Part shown: one piece after another, positions 13,820-25,440 of the stretch | Layout of the letters: each line of letters begins with the position of its first letter | Position numbering within the stretch: the stretch's first letter is position 1 | From: Prostheceraeus crozeri | Lineage: Eukaryota; Platyhelminthes; Polycladida; Euryleptidae | Direction: 5' to 3' | Assembly: GCA_907163375.1 (NCBI GenBank) | Contig: CAJQUW010008631.1 | Location: forward strand, 130,540 to 194,539 | Length of the DNA stretch: 64,000 nucleotides | The notes under the pieces: model-generated | Database searches by the model: none | Told to the model about the DNA's origin: nothing | What the model saw: the letters and a program-made list of their open reading frames with translations, nothing else | Made by a program: the position numbers and the translations under genes

Positions 13820-13996
13820 GGCGCCCCCCCCTCTGGAACGGCAGAGTGTCGTGGTCGGCCGCCGTGGTGCTTCGGGTCTGAGTCCCCCCCCCCTCTGGAA
13901 CGACAGAGGTTGTGGTCTGTCGTGGTGTGCCGGCCAGGTGGGTTCCCGTTCACAACATGTTCGCTGACTCCCCCCCCCTCTGCAACGACAGAGTGT
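13820..13996 (+). repeat. Three C-tract hairpin units near the left end
   Basis: Each unit is a run of 7-9 C followed by CTCTGnAACGrCAGAG, so CTCTG can pair with CAGAG around a short loop. The units are separated by GC-rich spacers. The same three units occur inverted near the right end (about 50146-50312), so they belong to the terminus. Confidence 0.75.
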
Positions 13997-14299
13997 GAGA
14001 CTCGGGTGAGTTGGTCCGACCGCCTGGTTGACGTGGGCGACCGTCTAGGTTGTCGTGGATGGTGAAATGGCTGCCAGATTCGGATTCAGCGTAAAATTCT
14101 GCATCGGTAGGGTGAGTTTCAAGTCAATCGGAGAGAAAAAATTTTTCTTCAAAATTTTAACAGAGTTAAAATTTGGGACGTTTTGGTCTGTAGCGCCCAA
14201 ACGAAGCATCGGATGAGAAAACGGAGGCCAGATTCGGATTCAGCGTGAAATTCTGCATCGGTATGGTGAGTTTCAAGTCAATCGGAGAGAAAAAATTTT

Positions 14300-16290
14300 C
14301 GGCTGACGTCCCCCCCCTCTGGACCGCTTTGTATGGGTAAAAATTTGAAAATTTTCCAAAGTGTGGAATTTCGACCTGGGACCGTCACCAAAACATTTTT
14401 CATCAAATTCTGAAATTTCACTGACGTCCCCCCCCTCTGGACAGCTTGCTTCGATTTTGGCTTCCAGTGGACGGATTTTGTCCTGCGGTAGCTCGTTTGA
14501 AAGCTAAGAGTGAGACAAATTCAGTGAAAGAATCGGCTTGTTCCTATCTGTCTTCGTTCAAAAGTTAGAGCGGTTACAAGATTTTAGGTCGGAGCTCGCT
14601 TACCTGAAAAAATCCTAAGTGTCAGAGTGGCTTTGTATGGGTAAAAATTTGAAAATTTTCCAAAGTGTGGAATTTCGACCTGGGACCGTCACCAAAACAT
14701 TTTTCATCAAATTCTGAAATTTCACTGACGTCCCCCCCCCTCTGGACAGCTTGCTTCGATTTTGGCTTCCAGTGGACGGATTTTGTCCTGCGATAGCTCG
14801 TTTGAAAGCTAAGAGTGAGACAAATTCAGTGAAAGAATCGGCTTGTTCCTATCTGTCTTCGTTCAAAAGTTAGAGCGGTTACAAGATTTTAGGTCGGAGC
14901 TCGCTTACCTGAAAAAATCCTAAGTGTCAGAGTGGCTTTGTATGGGTAAAAATTTGAAAATTTTCCAAAGTGTGGAATTTCGACCTGGGACCGTCACCAA
15001 AACATTTTTCATCAAATTCTGAAATTTCACTGACGTCCCCCCCCTTTGTTCTAACTTTGGTTCTAGTGGACGGATTTTGTTCGTTCGAGTTGCATTGGAA
15101 AGAGGATGAAACACTGCTCGACCACATTTTTGGTTGCGAGTCAATCGGAGCAGCCGTTCAAAAGTTAGAGCGGTTACAAGATTTTAGGTCGGAGCTCACC
15201 TGAAAAAATCCTAAGTGTCAGAGTGACTTTGTATGGGTGAAATTTTGAAAATTTTCCAAAGTGTGGAATTTCGACCTGGGACCTTTACCAAAGTTTGTTT
15301 CATCAAATTTCGCTGACGTCCCCCCCCCTCTGGACAGCTTGCTTCGATTTTGGCTTCCAGTGGACGGATTCTGCCGTGCGATAGCTCGTTTGAAAGCTAA
15401 GAGTGAGACAAATTCATTGAAAGAATCGGCTTGTTCCTATCTGTCTTCGTTTAGATGTGAGACGCCATTTAAGATTTTGGGACATTGGCGAAAAACGACA
15501 GAGTTAGAATTTGGGACGTTTTGGGCTGTAGCTTCAAAACGAAGCATCGGATGGGAGAACGGATTTCAGATTTGGAATCAGCGTGAAATTCTCTATCTGT
15601 ATGGTGAGTTTCAAGTCAATCGGAGAGAAAAAATTTTCAACATTTTTCGAAAAAACGACAGAGTTAGAATTTTTGCGATGGCTGCCTACTGTAGAGCCAA
15701 AACGAAGCATCGGATGGGAAAACGGAGGCCAGATTCGGATTCAGCGTCAAATTCTACATGGAAATGGTGTATTTCCAGCTCAATCGGAGAGAAAAAATTT
15801 TCGGCTGACGTCCCCCCCCTCTGGACAGCTTGCTTCGATTTTGGCTTCCAGTGGACGGATTCTGCCGTGCGATAGCTCGTTTGAAAGCTAAGAGTGAGAC
15901 AAATTCAGTGAAAGAATCGGCTTGTTCCTATCTGTCTTCGTTTAGATGTGAGACGCCATTTAAGATTTTGGGACATTGGCGAAAAACGACAGAGTTAGAA
16001 TTTGGGACGTTTTGGGCTCTAGCTTCAAAACGAAGCATCGGATGGGAAAACGGATTTCAGATTTGGAATCAGCGTGAAATTCTCTATCTGTATGGTGAGT
16101 TTCATGTCAATCGGAGAGTTTCAAGTCAAGCGGAGAGAAAAATTTTCAACATTTTTCGGAAAAACGAGTTAGAATTTTTGCGATGGCTGCCTACTGTAGA
16201 GCCAAAACGAAGCATCGGATGGGAAAACGGAGGCCAGATTCGGATTCAGCGTCAAATTCTACATGGAAATGGTGTATTTCCAGCTCAATC
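14300..16290 (+). repeat. Tandem ~300 bp units with C8 boundaries (left)
   Basis: Unit boundaries are CCCCCCCCTCTGGA-type tracts at about 14310, 14430, 14733, 15037, 15320 and 15811. A typical unit contains 'GACGGATTTTGTCCTG', 'AGCTCGTTTGAAAGCTAAGA', and 'TTCGACCTGGGACCGTCACC'. Later units carry a variant body including 'AAACGAAGCATCGGATGGGA'. Units vary in length (283, about 300 and 491 bp) by variant body rather than by simple period. Non-coding. Confidence 0.85.
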
Positions 16291-16369
16291 GGAGCACTAG
16301 AACCGGCGATAGACGGGTTTTTTAGTGTTTGGATGATGGGTGTTACGTCATCAGCTGATCGCCACACAC

Positions 16370-16377
16370 TATATAAG
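16370..16377 (+). promoter_or_regulatory. TATA box of gene A
   Basis: TATATAAG within ACACTATATAAGCTGGGA. It stands about 48 bases before a GT donor (CAGAG|GTAGGT at 16425/16426). That donor pairs with an acceptor (TTCACTTCAG, ending 17122) just before the gene A start codon. The mirror promoter is at 47840-47847. Confidence 0.7.
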
Positions 16378-16425
16378 CTGGGAACCGAGAGAGACTTGTC
16401 ATTAAGACGAGAACGATTGTCAGAG

Positions 16426-17122
16426 GTAGGTCGTCTCTCTGAGCTCCGATGATAGCTTCGGACATTCCAAATTCCGAGTTTCTGTAAGAAACCGACTTAG
16501 AAAATTTCATTGCTGATATCAGCTAAGGCGTCAGACTTAGAGGTTCGCCAGGAGATGGCCTTCGTCTCCAGGCCATAAAAGACTCCAAAACTTTAAAGGC
16601 TTGTAACTTTGCTTCTACAAGTCCGTTTGACTTGATTCAAAAAAGGTTCGGTCGCTATTGACCTGGCCTAAGTGACAGACTACTTATAAAATTTCATAAG
16701 TAGTGCTAAAAAGTTGAAAATTTTAAATTCACTAGTTTTGGAGGTTTTCTGGGGTTTTCAAGTATGCTGAGTTCAAATCTACTATCAGATTTCAAATTTA
16801 ACTAAGTCTAAGGCAGCTTTGAGGGGTTAGATCCCAGCTACTGTTCACTACCTTTGACTCGGCGTTACTGTTACCACTTCGGGGCAGTGACAATGATGTC
16901 TTAAGCTGTAAATAGCGGGTATCGGGGAAGATCTCTCACTTCCCTAGTGATCAGTACAAGGCCTTCGGGCTGTCGACGGGATCTAGTGCCACTCACTACA
17001 CTCAAATCTATCATCTCACTAAGTGTAAAATCATTCTTTTCCGTTTTTATAAACTAGGAATCAATCGTTTGCTATCAAACGTTTACGGAATTATAATCAT
17101 TGTTTCCCCCTTTTCACTTCAG
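16426..17122 (+). other. 5' UTR intron of gene A
   Basis: GT donor after CAGAG and acceptor TTTTCACTTCAG, leaving AAA before ATG. The mirror gene has the same arrangement (donor GACGAG|GTAAGC at 47799/47798, acceptor ATCTTACAG ending 46924). The intron body diverges between sides except for the conserved block listed next. Confidence 0.65.
16753..17024 (+). ncRNA. Conserved structured intron block, left copy
   Basis: About 270 bp nearly identical to two tandem copies on the right (47309-47572 and 46997-47238, minus strand), while flanking intron sequence has diverged. It contains 'GGCCTTCGGGC', a stem closed by a UUCG tetraloop, and 'CCACTTCGGGGCAGTG'. Conservation plus stable tetraloops suggests an RNA or replication/packaging signal; which one is unknown. 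Confidence 0.4.
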
Positions 17123-18547
17123 AAAATGGTTAACTACAATAATGCCAAGACGGCTTTCAAGCTCTGCGTTTGTGCAAAGATTTTTCGTAGTGACGCCTTC
17201 AAGAAACACTCTTGTGTAAATAAGCGAATGGTAGGGGGCATTCGATACTTTTGCAGCAGCCATAATGCATCTCGCCTTGTCGAGACGCTACCGGAGTGGC
17301 ATGCGAAGCATAGCAGCTGCAGTCAGCCAGAGCTGACTGAGGAGGCGAAGCAAAGTCTCTTCAGCTCAGAGTTGAAAGCTCTGGAGACTCAGTGCGCTGT
17401 CGAGGCTATCGCGTCACCAAAGCCCCCCTCATCTTTTGCACCAGCAAAGGCTCTCTCACCCACCCCGATTCTGGAGACTCAGTGTGCTGTCGAGTCTATC
17501 GCGTCAGCAGAGGTTCCTTCATCTAGCGTGCCAGCAAAGGCTCTCTCACCCACCCCGATTGAGTCTTCTCCGAAGTCGAGTAAATCCTCCTCCTCCTCCT
17601 CTAGCGATGAGTCGGCTACTAGTAGCAGCGACAGTGAGGAAGAGGAGGAGGAAAAAGGCTCGACGAAGGCTGACCTAGTCGAGAGTGTCTACCTCGATAG
17701 CGAGGTAGAGGCGGTGAGGGAAGTTGACCTCGATAGCGAGGTGCAGCCGGCTAAGTTATCGAGCAGTGGTGGGATTGCGGCTCAATGTCGCAACTTCATT
17801 ATGCGCCCACCACTGGTCGATAACTATGACAAGTTGAAGAATGAGTTGGAGGTGTGGAAGAGGGACTGTTTCTTCTATAAAGCGAGTTCCGAGAACCTCT
17901 CGCGAGTCACTCAGGAGCTCAAGAAGACTCAAGCTAGTCTTTTTGAGAAAGAAGGAGAGCTCGATCGCGAGAGGTTCTCGCACCTCGCTAGTACCCTATC
18001 AACCAGAGCGGTCGCCGCGACCGCCATGGTCAGTCGCCTTCGGAGTCGCCTAAAGGTCGCCCTTAGCGTCGCCGGGGATTCCTATTTGTCCACCGCCCTG
18101 ACTGCCTGGGGCGGTCGCCTTAAGAGCCAGGGGGAAGTCGCCCGGAGGTCTAACAGCGGTCGCCTAGCAGATGAGGTGCGGTCGCCTGTAGGTAGCTGCG
18201 GTCGCCGATTCTACCGATTTGCCCCTACCCTTCAGTTGAAATTTGCCATTGTGATATTAATTAGTAAAACACTAGCTATCTCCCTAAGATGCAGGTGCAT
18301 CAGTATTGCTCCACTGAAAACCAATAAGCTTCCTAGTTATGAGGAGTAGTAGAATTAAAACGAAATTACACAGAATACAATATTTTGCAATACACCTGCA
18401 CCGATTCAATGAAAATTTAATGTGCACACATGAAAATTGTATTTACAAGCACTGAAGACACAAAAGTACAAATTAACGATCGAAAAATACAATTGTTCTA
18501 TGGAGGTTACAAAATGTTCTATGAAAGGCATCGAAAGACATATGTAG

Positions 18548-18692
18548 TACAATCTAAATAACAGGAACTTTCTTAATAACATTGAAATTTGATGACTCCA
18601 AATTGTCAGAAAAAAGCATCGATTTTCCAGTTAAAATTTTGACATAAACATGCGGGTTTGATGTTGTTAATAAAGTTCCTGCTATTTAGATT
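18548..18692. repeat. Inverted repeat, ~30 bp arms
   Basis: AATCTAAATAACAGGAACTT near 18550 and its near-complement AAGTTCCTGCTATTTAGATT near 18690, with a ~90 base spacer. It lies inside the 5.8 kb element and may be a tiny nested MITE. Confidence 0.45.
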
Positions 18693-19387
18693 ATATGTAC
18701 AATAACAGCTACACAGATAACCAAGATATAACACCAAATACAAGAGATGAAAAATTGAGTCACCTATTGAGAAAAGGGGTATCAGGCACAATTACTCAGC
18801 TGCAGATCTATCTTTTGCGTGCTTTAGTACGCTCTGCAAAGAGGCCTCTATTTCCTTCTCAGTCACATGAGGTCTAGAAAGTTTGATACCGCACGATAAA
18901 TTCGGGAATTCTTGAATGGAAATTTATTGTTCCTGCCGTGAAATGAATACTTCATCGAAATATCCGCAGCCAAAATCCTTTAAAATATTCGACGGCATAA
19001 ATTGTTTAGTCCGTTGCCTCCGATCAGTGAGAACTGCTTTGCCTGAAAAATAAAGCTGCATTTAAAATGGTGAAGCTTCTCCACGTACGTCAGAAGTCAA
19101 ACAGAGCAAATAATACTCTGTTTTTATAATAATAATAAAAAAAATGGTACCTAAATCAAACAGAGCAAATAATTTCAAAACGATGTGAGTGGCTTTGTGA
19201 TTCCAGTAAATCATTTGTGTCTGCAAAAGTCATTTGAATGATTCAGTTGATAATCAGGTCGTGGGTAGCACCGCTCTTTTAATGCCGACAATCATTGAGC
19301 GATGCAAATGACAGTGACAGTTTCTGCCTTCATTTTGAATTGAAAATCTCACGTGTGTCTAATATTGAAAGTCGTCAACCAGTCATC

Positions 19388-19533
19388 CAGGTCAATATAA
19401 ACCTTTATGCATTAAAGCAAGTCTACATTAAGTTCGACGTAGAAACACTGTTTAGACCCCAGGTCAATATAAACCTTAATTATTCATAAAAGCAAGTCTG
19501 CATCAAGTTCGATGTAGAAACACTGTTTAGACC
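19388..19533. repeat. Two tandem ~73 bp copies
   Basis: CAGGTCAATATAAACCTT begins each copy (19388 and 19460), and both end with ACACTGTTTAGACC. A few substitutions and a small indel separate them. Non-coding, inside the 5.8 kb element. Confidence 0.75.
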
Positions 19534-22500
19534 AGCTCTATCTGCTGAGCCACAGGAATTACGACCAATTTCAATAACCAGACAGAAAGCAGTCACTGCC
19601 AAATTCTGAACGTTATAGCGAGCTAGTGAGTGAGCGAAATGCCATTTCGGTGCTCTGGCTCAGATTTGCGCGACTCATCTTTCTCTCTATTCATGCAACG
19701 AAACCGTTGAATGACAGTCGTAAGTCAAGGAATAAGTGGACCGGTCTCTTGAAAGAATTAGTCAATATCATGCGCTCCTGCAGGATAGGAATAAAAAACA
19801 TCACTATAGGTTGTGAAGTTTATCAGATAGAATTGGAGGTCTGAAACAACTCATCCAATATTTTCGAAAATCACCCGGTAATTTCTTCAATTTCCTGTTG
19901 ATAGAATGAGATGTTATGAAGATTGATACGCAACCGGAAATACATTCATTCTCTGGACTGTGATCAATTGCAGCGCTCGCATCTTGAAACAGCTATCAGA
20001 TTATTTGTTAGAAAATGTTAACATGCAAAAAGTTTAATACAGCTCTTCTATTTCTTCTGAGATCTATCTAATAGAATTGATGACGTGGCCACAGGAGAAA
20101 TTGTGACTAGACATGGCCAAATGCGAGCGAACGGTTTACGGCTAGACGAGGCTTCAGATAGAAAATATCAGCTCAGCTAAAATTCTGGCCGTTGTAGCCG
20201 ATAAGATATGTGAAACAAGAATTTTGAAGATTTGAAAAATTGGATTGAAAAATCCAATTAACCGTGCATAGCTCTCATTATTTATATCTGTTTAAATTTG
20301 CACTCTAAAGGCTACACATTCGCACATAAAACTTTAACATATTCAAAACGATTAAACCTAATAGTGTGGCACTCTGTGTTAGTATATGGCCCTTTTATAT
20401 TCGCAGTTCAAGGAATGGGATATTCACGAGCCTGGATGAAGTACTTCCGAAGATAAGACACTTTTTATAAACCGGCATAGACGCTTTAATTCCAATCGAC
20501 TTAAGACAGGCTCTCTCGATCTGACGAAATCATTTGCTTCAAGCAACAATATCAATTAATCTATATTGACAAGCTATCGTCTCATCAATTTCACAGATAT
20601 CCCTGAAAATTGCAAAATATTTTTTGTAAAACATTAAACATGAGACTCATTAAGCTTACTAAAAATAATTAAGACTACTTTGCCGATGAAGTTCAGCAAA
20701 CGTAAAGCACGCGAATTTAAGAAAATTCAGCAATAGCTTCGTCTATGTTCAGCTATACAGAGGTACGCCTATCGCGATGATGCATGTAGTGGTAACATGT
20801 AAAAATGAGATAACTAAGTGAAATCTCTATGGGAATGAGGTTGGTTAAATGAAATATTTTAAACGTTGCAGCTTACTCGAAAATGTTTACCCCTTATGTC
20901 TAGTGTCAAATTAAGGCCGAAATATCCATTAGGAAAAATAACCCACAACACGCGGAATTTGAAATCTTTGATAGATGTTAAAATCGATGTAACAGGCAGA
21001 TGGAGCTTGTAACAGCCCGCTAATAGGCAGGAAATTGAATAGAGCACATCAATTTATCTATATATGTAGCCAACGCACTATACAGAAGCGTAGATTTGAT
21101 AACCCCATTTTATGGGGTCAAGGTGACTTAATTTATGGGGTCGAAATGTCAGGGGGTCGAAGTGACTAGTAACCTAATTCACGCCCGTCTAATGTCACGT
21201 CGCCAGAATTGACTTTATCTCATTGCAGCGAACCATCAGTTAGCGCCAACGCTGTGCAAAGTATCTTGCAGTCAAAGCTCGATAGTTAAGAGCATAAATA
21301 CCAGGTTTTCTATCTCTTAATTATTGAAAGTCTGAATTCAAAAGCAACTTATATAAGCCGCCAAATGTACAAAAAATGCCGCGGCCGTATGATCTTAATT
21401 GACCGAAGTCTTAATTATCCGTGTCCGAATTAACGAGCTTCGACTGGATTTACTGTATTCATACAAAGCGATTCGTTTACGATGTCAGTCTGTCCGCACT
21501 ATTCGATCTGAATGGTCGTGAAATATTGGCTTGCTTTACCTATAGTCAAACATTTATAACCAAAGGAGCACTTTTTTACATCACATCTAATTCAAAAGTT
21601 ATCTGTTGAAATATTTCAGTTAATTCAGTGTTTGTATAATGTGTAGTGCGCAGGTTAACCGCTATTATTTACTAAATTTATCTATTATCACTTCATTCGG
21701 CTTACCTGATACGAATTTCGTTTGATAAGTAATCCGTTCTATCAATATTTTCGGCTCAGGATATTCCTCGCATTTTCTATATTGTAATTTGGTTGATAAT
21801 CCATTAATAAGATCAATCAATTTACACAGCGATGTCCACAGGTGTCAGTCAGGCAGCTCCCATAAGTAGAGACACGAATGAAACGTCTAGATTATTCTGC
21901 GCTATTTCTCTTTGTGAAATGAAGCGATGACCTCTATTTCACCCCTCGAGTTGAAATGTGATCTTCCGATTGCCCTGCGCTATCGAAGGCGCACGAGAAA
22001 GTTATCTGCTATCGGGCTGGACTGGACAAAGCGCTCTTCTTACAGAATTAGATTCATCTGCGCGCGCCTCGGTTTCCTAGAAAGGAAGAATTGTATGTAA
22101 CCTTAATGTCGAAATGGCACATATCACAGAATTAGACAACTTGCTCCTTCTCGAATGGATAATTCGTGTATCGCTTGCTATTGGAAATGGCAAACAATAA
22201 GCTGTCAGCAAAGGACACCAGAGACAGTGAGAGATGCGTGCGTGCTGTGATATCACGTCGCACACACCAAAACACACATCGATGCGTGGCTTCGATTCAA
22301 TGCATGCACAATACAGTGAGCAATGCCGAGGAGAGGATCATCAAGTGAACTAATTTTCGTACACCTGCTACTTTCTTTAATAATGATCGGAAGGGTCAAC
22401 ATTATGGAGAAAACTTGTGGGCAATGATCTGAATTCTTCGAATCTGAAGGAATTTTGGCAATCGAAGCACTTTGCTGGAACTCACATTAATCCGCAAGCG

Positions 22501-24290
22501 ACGCACGCCTTTTTTCCTATCTCTGTAAGGTATTAGGAATTATTTTTTGCCCACCTAATAGGTTCCTCAATGTGTCGTCCGTTTCGTATTAATCACACTT
22601 CTAGCAAACCGAAGCAGATAAACAAAATATTTAATTCTGTGGCTCTTCTATTAATAGAACTCTCTCGCTCCCTTCTCTCCCTCACTGTATCACAGGCTTG
22701 AAGCGACCGAGATATTATGCAACACTCATTGAGGATTCTTCCATTCATTCACAATTTAATGAATGAATTAACTTGCAACCTTGATTGACCAAAAAATTGA
22801 CAAGCGGTGAAATTCAGGCATAGTCAGAATCATGGTCAGAATGATATAAAGTTCACGGTCAAATCAAGAATTTTGAGCAATTTTTTTCATTGCCATCGAT
22901 GCGTCATGCAAATATATATGAAGCATCGCAACCAAAGATGTTTGACGTAACATTTCACGATTGAATGCATCATCATCATGTAGCGAAAATCACTGAGAGA
23001 AATGAGCTAAGGTTATTTATTCCAAGGAAAAACTTGCCTACTTCTGTGCCAGACAGCCGATCGATGACAGTTTCGGGTCAGTCCACAGACATTGGAGATA
23101 CGTTTTTCTTAGAAATCACAACAAATTCGCTGCTCAATGTGTGTGACAACTCTGGGGTCGTTCTATTTCAAAATTAGAGCTCGTGTGAACTTAAGGGCCG
23201 ACTCACGACCACTCCCTGTCAAAAAGATAAACGTGAAAATTAGGGGGGGGGGCAACCCTCGACTTCAAGACATCACATTTCACGTCATTTTCGATGAGAA
23301 CGGTCACAAATTGATATGATCATGCATTTTTACTTCCAAATAAGCCATTTTCGAAAAATTTGTTGGCCCCCATTTTTTCATGTGGCCCAAGACTTTTTGA
23401 CGAGGGGCCCACGACTCATTTTCTCGCGGGAAATGCATTGATCTAGTTTGATTAAATGCGTTCGAATTTCTGCATCAGAAGCATCTTTTTCCACAAGCAT
23501 ACATTTGAGTCTTAATTAGAAACTCTGAAGCTGATTGCCGAAATTTTTGCAATTTATCAGTTTTGCGAAGCAGGAATATTGCCTTTCTGACATCATGGAG
23601 GCTAGTTAAATGCTAAAACCAGACATATGATGAAGGTCGCCGTTGACACTCGAGGCAACTGCTGACAGCGGTCGCCGGGCAACGGTCGCCCACTTACAGT
23701 CGAGGCGACCGCCACCAGGAGTCGCCGGGCGGCGGCGACTTCGGCGACGCCGAGGGCTGTCGCGGCGACCGCTGGGCGACTTTTGTGGTTGATAGGGTAA
23801 GGCTAGAGAAGAACAGCTCCTGATCGAGAGAGAGAGTCAAGAGAAGGAGTTGAGAAAGATGAGGGAGGAGTTGGAAGGGCTGCGAAAGCAGTTGGGGAAG
23901 GTGGTGGCGACTAATCAGGAGCTGCACCAACAAGTGATGAGTAGCAGTACTCGACGATCAAGTCGCCTCCACATTCCCCTGGATAAGAAAGGACGTGTGC
24001 CCGCAAGACCGCTCCTCTGTGAACGTGGCAGAGACGAAATGTGTTACAGCAGGGCTAAAAAAGGTATCGAATGCCTTCATTTTACATTCGACCATAAGGA
24101 GGCAATCACAGGATTCCTGTTCGAACCACGTCCGGAGAAGATCTGTAAGTTAAAACAAGTAACTTAGAGTTCAAGATGATAACTAACAACTTCTTTCTTT
24201 ACAGATATCAAAGAGAAGCGCCCACCTGCTTCCGTCAACGAACCGGAGGCGAAGCGGCAAGCTTGAGTCCCATATTCCTTCAATCATCCC

Positions 24291-24425
24291 GAGAATGAAC
24301 CATCGGCTCTCTTAAGGGCCACCATGGGGCAAGACATGATAGAACCTCCACGCGGTTTGCCCTGGGCAGTCTTCGGACTGGCGAATACTATCATTAAGTT
24401 GAATCTGCTATCAGTCAACTTGAAC
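24291..24425 (+). promoter_or_regulatory. 135 bp module, copy 1 (upstream of gene B)
   Basis: First of five copies of exactly 135 bp. Begins GAGAATGAACCATCGG and ends GTCAACTTGAAC. Contains GCCACCATGG, a perfect Kozak-type start. It stands 68 bp before the gene B TATA box, in the same orientation. The mirror copy (44949-45083) stands before B' in the same way. The whole 135 bp is open in one frame on each strand. Confidence 0.65.
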
Positions 24426-24493
24426 ATTATGCAGTCGATTGCTATCCCTGAAGCATTCTGATTCGCTGTTGAGCAATTCATTGTTGAAAACCC

Positions 24494-24501
24494 TATATAA
24501 G
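24494..24501 (+). promoter_or_regulatory. TATA box of gene B
   Basis: TATATAAG within AACCCTATATAAGCC, 41 bases before the gene B ATG. Identical sequence stands before B' (44873-44880, minus strand). Confidence 0.75.
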
Positions 24502-24541
24502 CCAGAAGATTGTAGCGCTTCTCATTCAATTTGAAGTCACG

Positions 24542-24796
24542 ATGGAAGCGACATCTGCCGACAACATTCCCGTCTTCACCGATGAAGACAACGCCATTCC
24601 CGAGTTCGTCATCCTCGACGAGTGGGATGAAGAGACTGAGAAGAAGGGGAAGATCAAGAGGATCGTTTGGACGGATGAGGTGTGGACTCCAAATACCACC
24701 CGCATCCGAAAGGTGCCAGATGCACCAGTACGACCTCGGCGGTATAGGGTCTATGACAACCTAACCGTCATACCCATTGATTATTCCAGCCAATAG
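24542..24796 (+). CDS. Gene B: 84-residue acidic protein, unknown
   Basis: Begins 'MEATSADNIPVFTDEDN' after a TATA box and short leader. The first half is acidic ('FVILDEWDEETEKKGK'); the second is basic and aromatic ('RIRKVPDAPVRPRRYRVYD'). No cysteine cluster, signal peptide or membrane segment. The mirror copy on the right keeps the promoter and first ~33 residues but is frameshifted, so the left copy is probably the functional one. I do not recognise the family. The gene sits between two 135 bp modules. Confidence 0.6.
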   Translation: MEATSADNIPVFTDEDNAIPEFVILDEWDEETEKKGKIKRIVWTDEVWTPNTTRIRKVPDAPVRPRRYRVYDNLTVIPIDYSSQ

Positions 24797-24813
24797 TCAA
24801 ATTCACACCCCCC

Positions 24814-24948
24814 GAGAACGAACCATCGGCTCTCTTAAGGGCCACCATGGGGCAAGACATGATAGAACCTCCTCGCGGTTTGCCCTGGGCAGTCTTCGGA
24901 CTGGCGAATACTATCATTAAGTTGAATCTGCTATCAGTCAACTTGAAC
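24814..24948 (+). promoter_or_regulatory. 135 bp module, copy 2
   Basis: Same 135 bp with a few substitutions, starting GAGAACGAACC. No TATATAA follows; downstream 'TTGCAAATGAAGTTCGG' leads into sequence mirrored at 43966-44411 with indels. An upstream element for an undetected transcript is possible. Confidence 0.6.
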
Positions 24949-25440
24949 GTTGCAAATGAAGTTCGGTGTAATAATTCCTTTCGACGGGCGTTCCTGTAAA
25001 GGGCGGCGGTGAAACCCGTAGCTATGTATACCGCAAGGGACATTCGGCAATGGTCAATCTTGTTAAACCTCTCTGCGTCATGTTTGCAAGTGATTGCCTC
25101 TGTCTCAACGTAGTATGCATTCGCGCCAGGGCGACATTTAGCCAACTGTCGAAGGTTACCTAAAACTTTCCATTGCATACGTTATGAGAACCATGAGTTC
25201 TACCTGTCTCTATCAATGAGACGAATTGATGAATGGAATGAAATGGGAGGACACTCACGCGCCACACGCAACATAACACACTTCTCTCTTCCGTAGTCAA
25301 ACAAGCTCTTTACACATGGATCGCAGTCGATTGCTATCCCTGTATCAGAAGTGTAAGCTATCTTAATTTTATTCAACACTATTTCATCTACCATCATCAC
25401 CCATATGAAGTGTCATAAGATTTACAAGTTAGACTAAGCG
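24949..25440 (+). other. Mirrored non-coding segment next to the palindrome
   Basis: Matches 43900-44411 in reverse complement with many indels that break every frame. No gene supported. Contains CCACACGCAACATAACACAC and a short copy of 'GCAGTCGATTGCTATCC', also found after module copy 1. Confidence 0.5.

Larger units (their letters stand above)
13791..17030 (+). repeat. Left terminal inverted repeat of the 36.6 kb element
   Basis: This matches 46924-50365 in reverse complement with insertions, deletions and unit-number changes. Order from the outside: AGTAGTAAGCAA, three C-tract hairpin units, a segment with GTGGGCGACCG, tandem ~300 bp units, promoter, then the intron with a strongly conserved block. 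It ends just before gene A. Reading frames in the tandem units only reflect unit repetition. Confidence 0.8.
17994..23797. mobile_element. 5.8 kb non-autonomous TIR element inside gene A
   Basis: Flanked by TA at 17992-17993 and 23798-23799. The ends are CCCTATCAACCA and its complement. Roughly 200 bp at each end is packed with GTCGCC/GGTCGCC motifs. The interior is AT-rich and has no transposase that I can find. Deleting it with one TA makes the host coiled-coil frame continuous, so it is a true insertion. The superfamily is uncertain; a TA duplication fits Tc1/mariner-type integration, but the subterminal repeat arrays are unusual. Confidence 0.8.
17126..24266 (+). pseudogene. Gene A: zinc-knuckle/coiled-coil protein, split by a transposon
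   Basis: Start chosen at 17126, right after the splice acceptor, because A' starts with the same 'MVN' context. N-terminus: 'LCVCAKIFRSDAFKKHSC', a CxC-x11-HxC zinc-knuckle-like cluster. Next is a ~33-residue segment repeated twice (starting 'LETQCAVE', ending 'PAKALSPTP'), a Ser/Asp/Glu-rich tract, and a coiled coil beginning 'LVDNYDKLKNELE'. At 17994 a 5.8 kb element interrupts the coil. Coding resumes at 23800 in the frame that restores the codon once one TA copy is removed. The C-terminus has 'RLHIPLDKKG', 'MCY' and 'ECLHF'. Intron 24145-24204 (60 bp) leads to a basic tail ending at 24266. Function unknown; I do not recognise the family. As it stands the reading frame leaks into the transposon until 18349. 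Confidence 0.7.

Noticed and set aside
14920-16452. Several ~100-200 codon frames in the left tandem units
   Set aside because: They repeat with the units, shift frame between units, and have no domain. By-products of repetition.
23170-23420. G8/C-rich inverted segment in the 5.8 kb element
   Set aside because: Only short complementary words (GACTTTTTGACG against CTGTCAAAAAG); no convincing repeat boundary.
24768-25178. Antisense gene shared with 44314-44622
   Set aside because: The shared frame comes from the duplicated 135 bp module and adjoining mirrored DNA. One module copy has a stop in that frame, and the frame opposes the TATA-driven genes.
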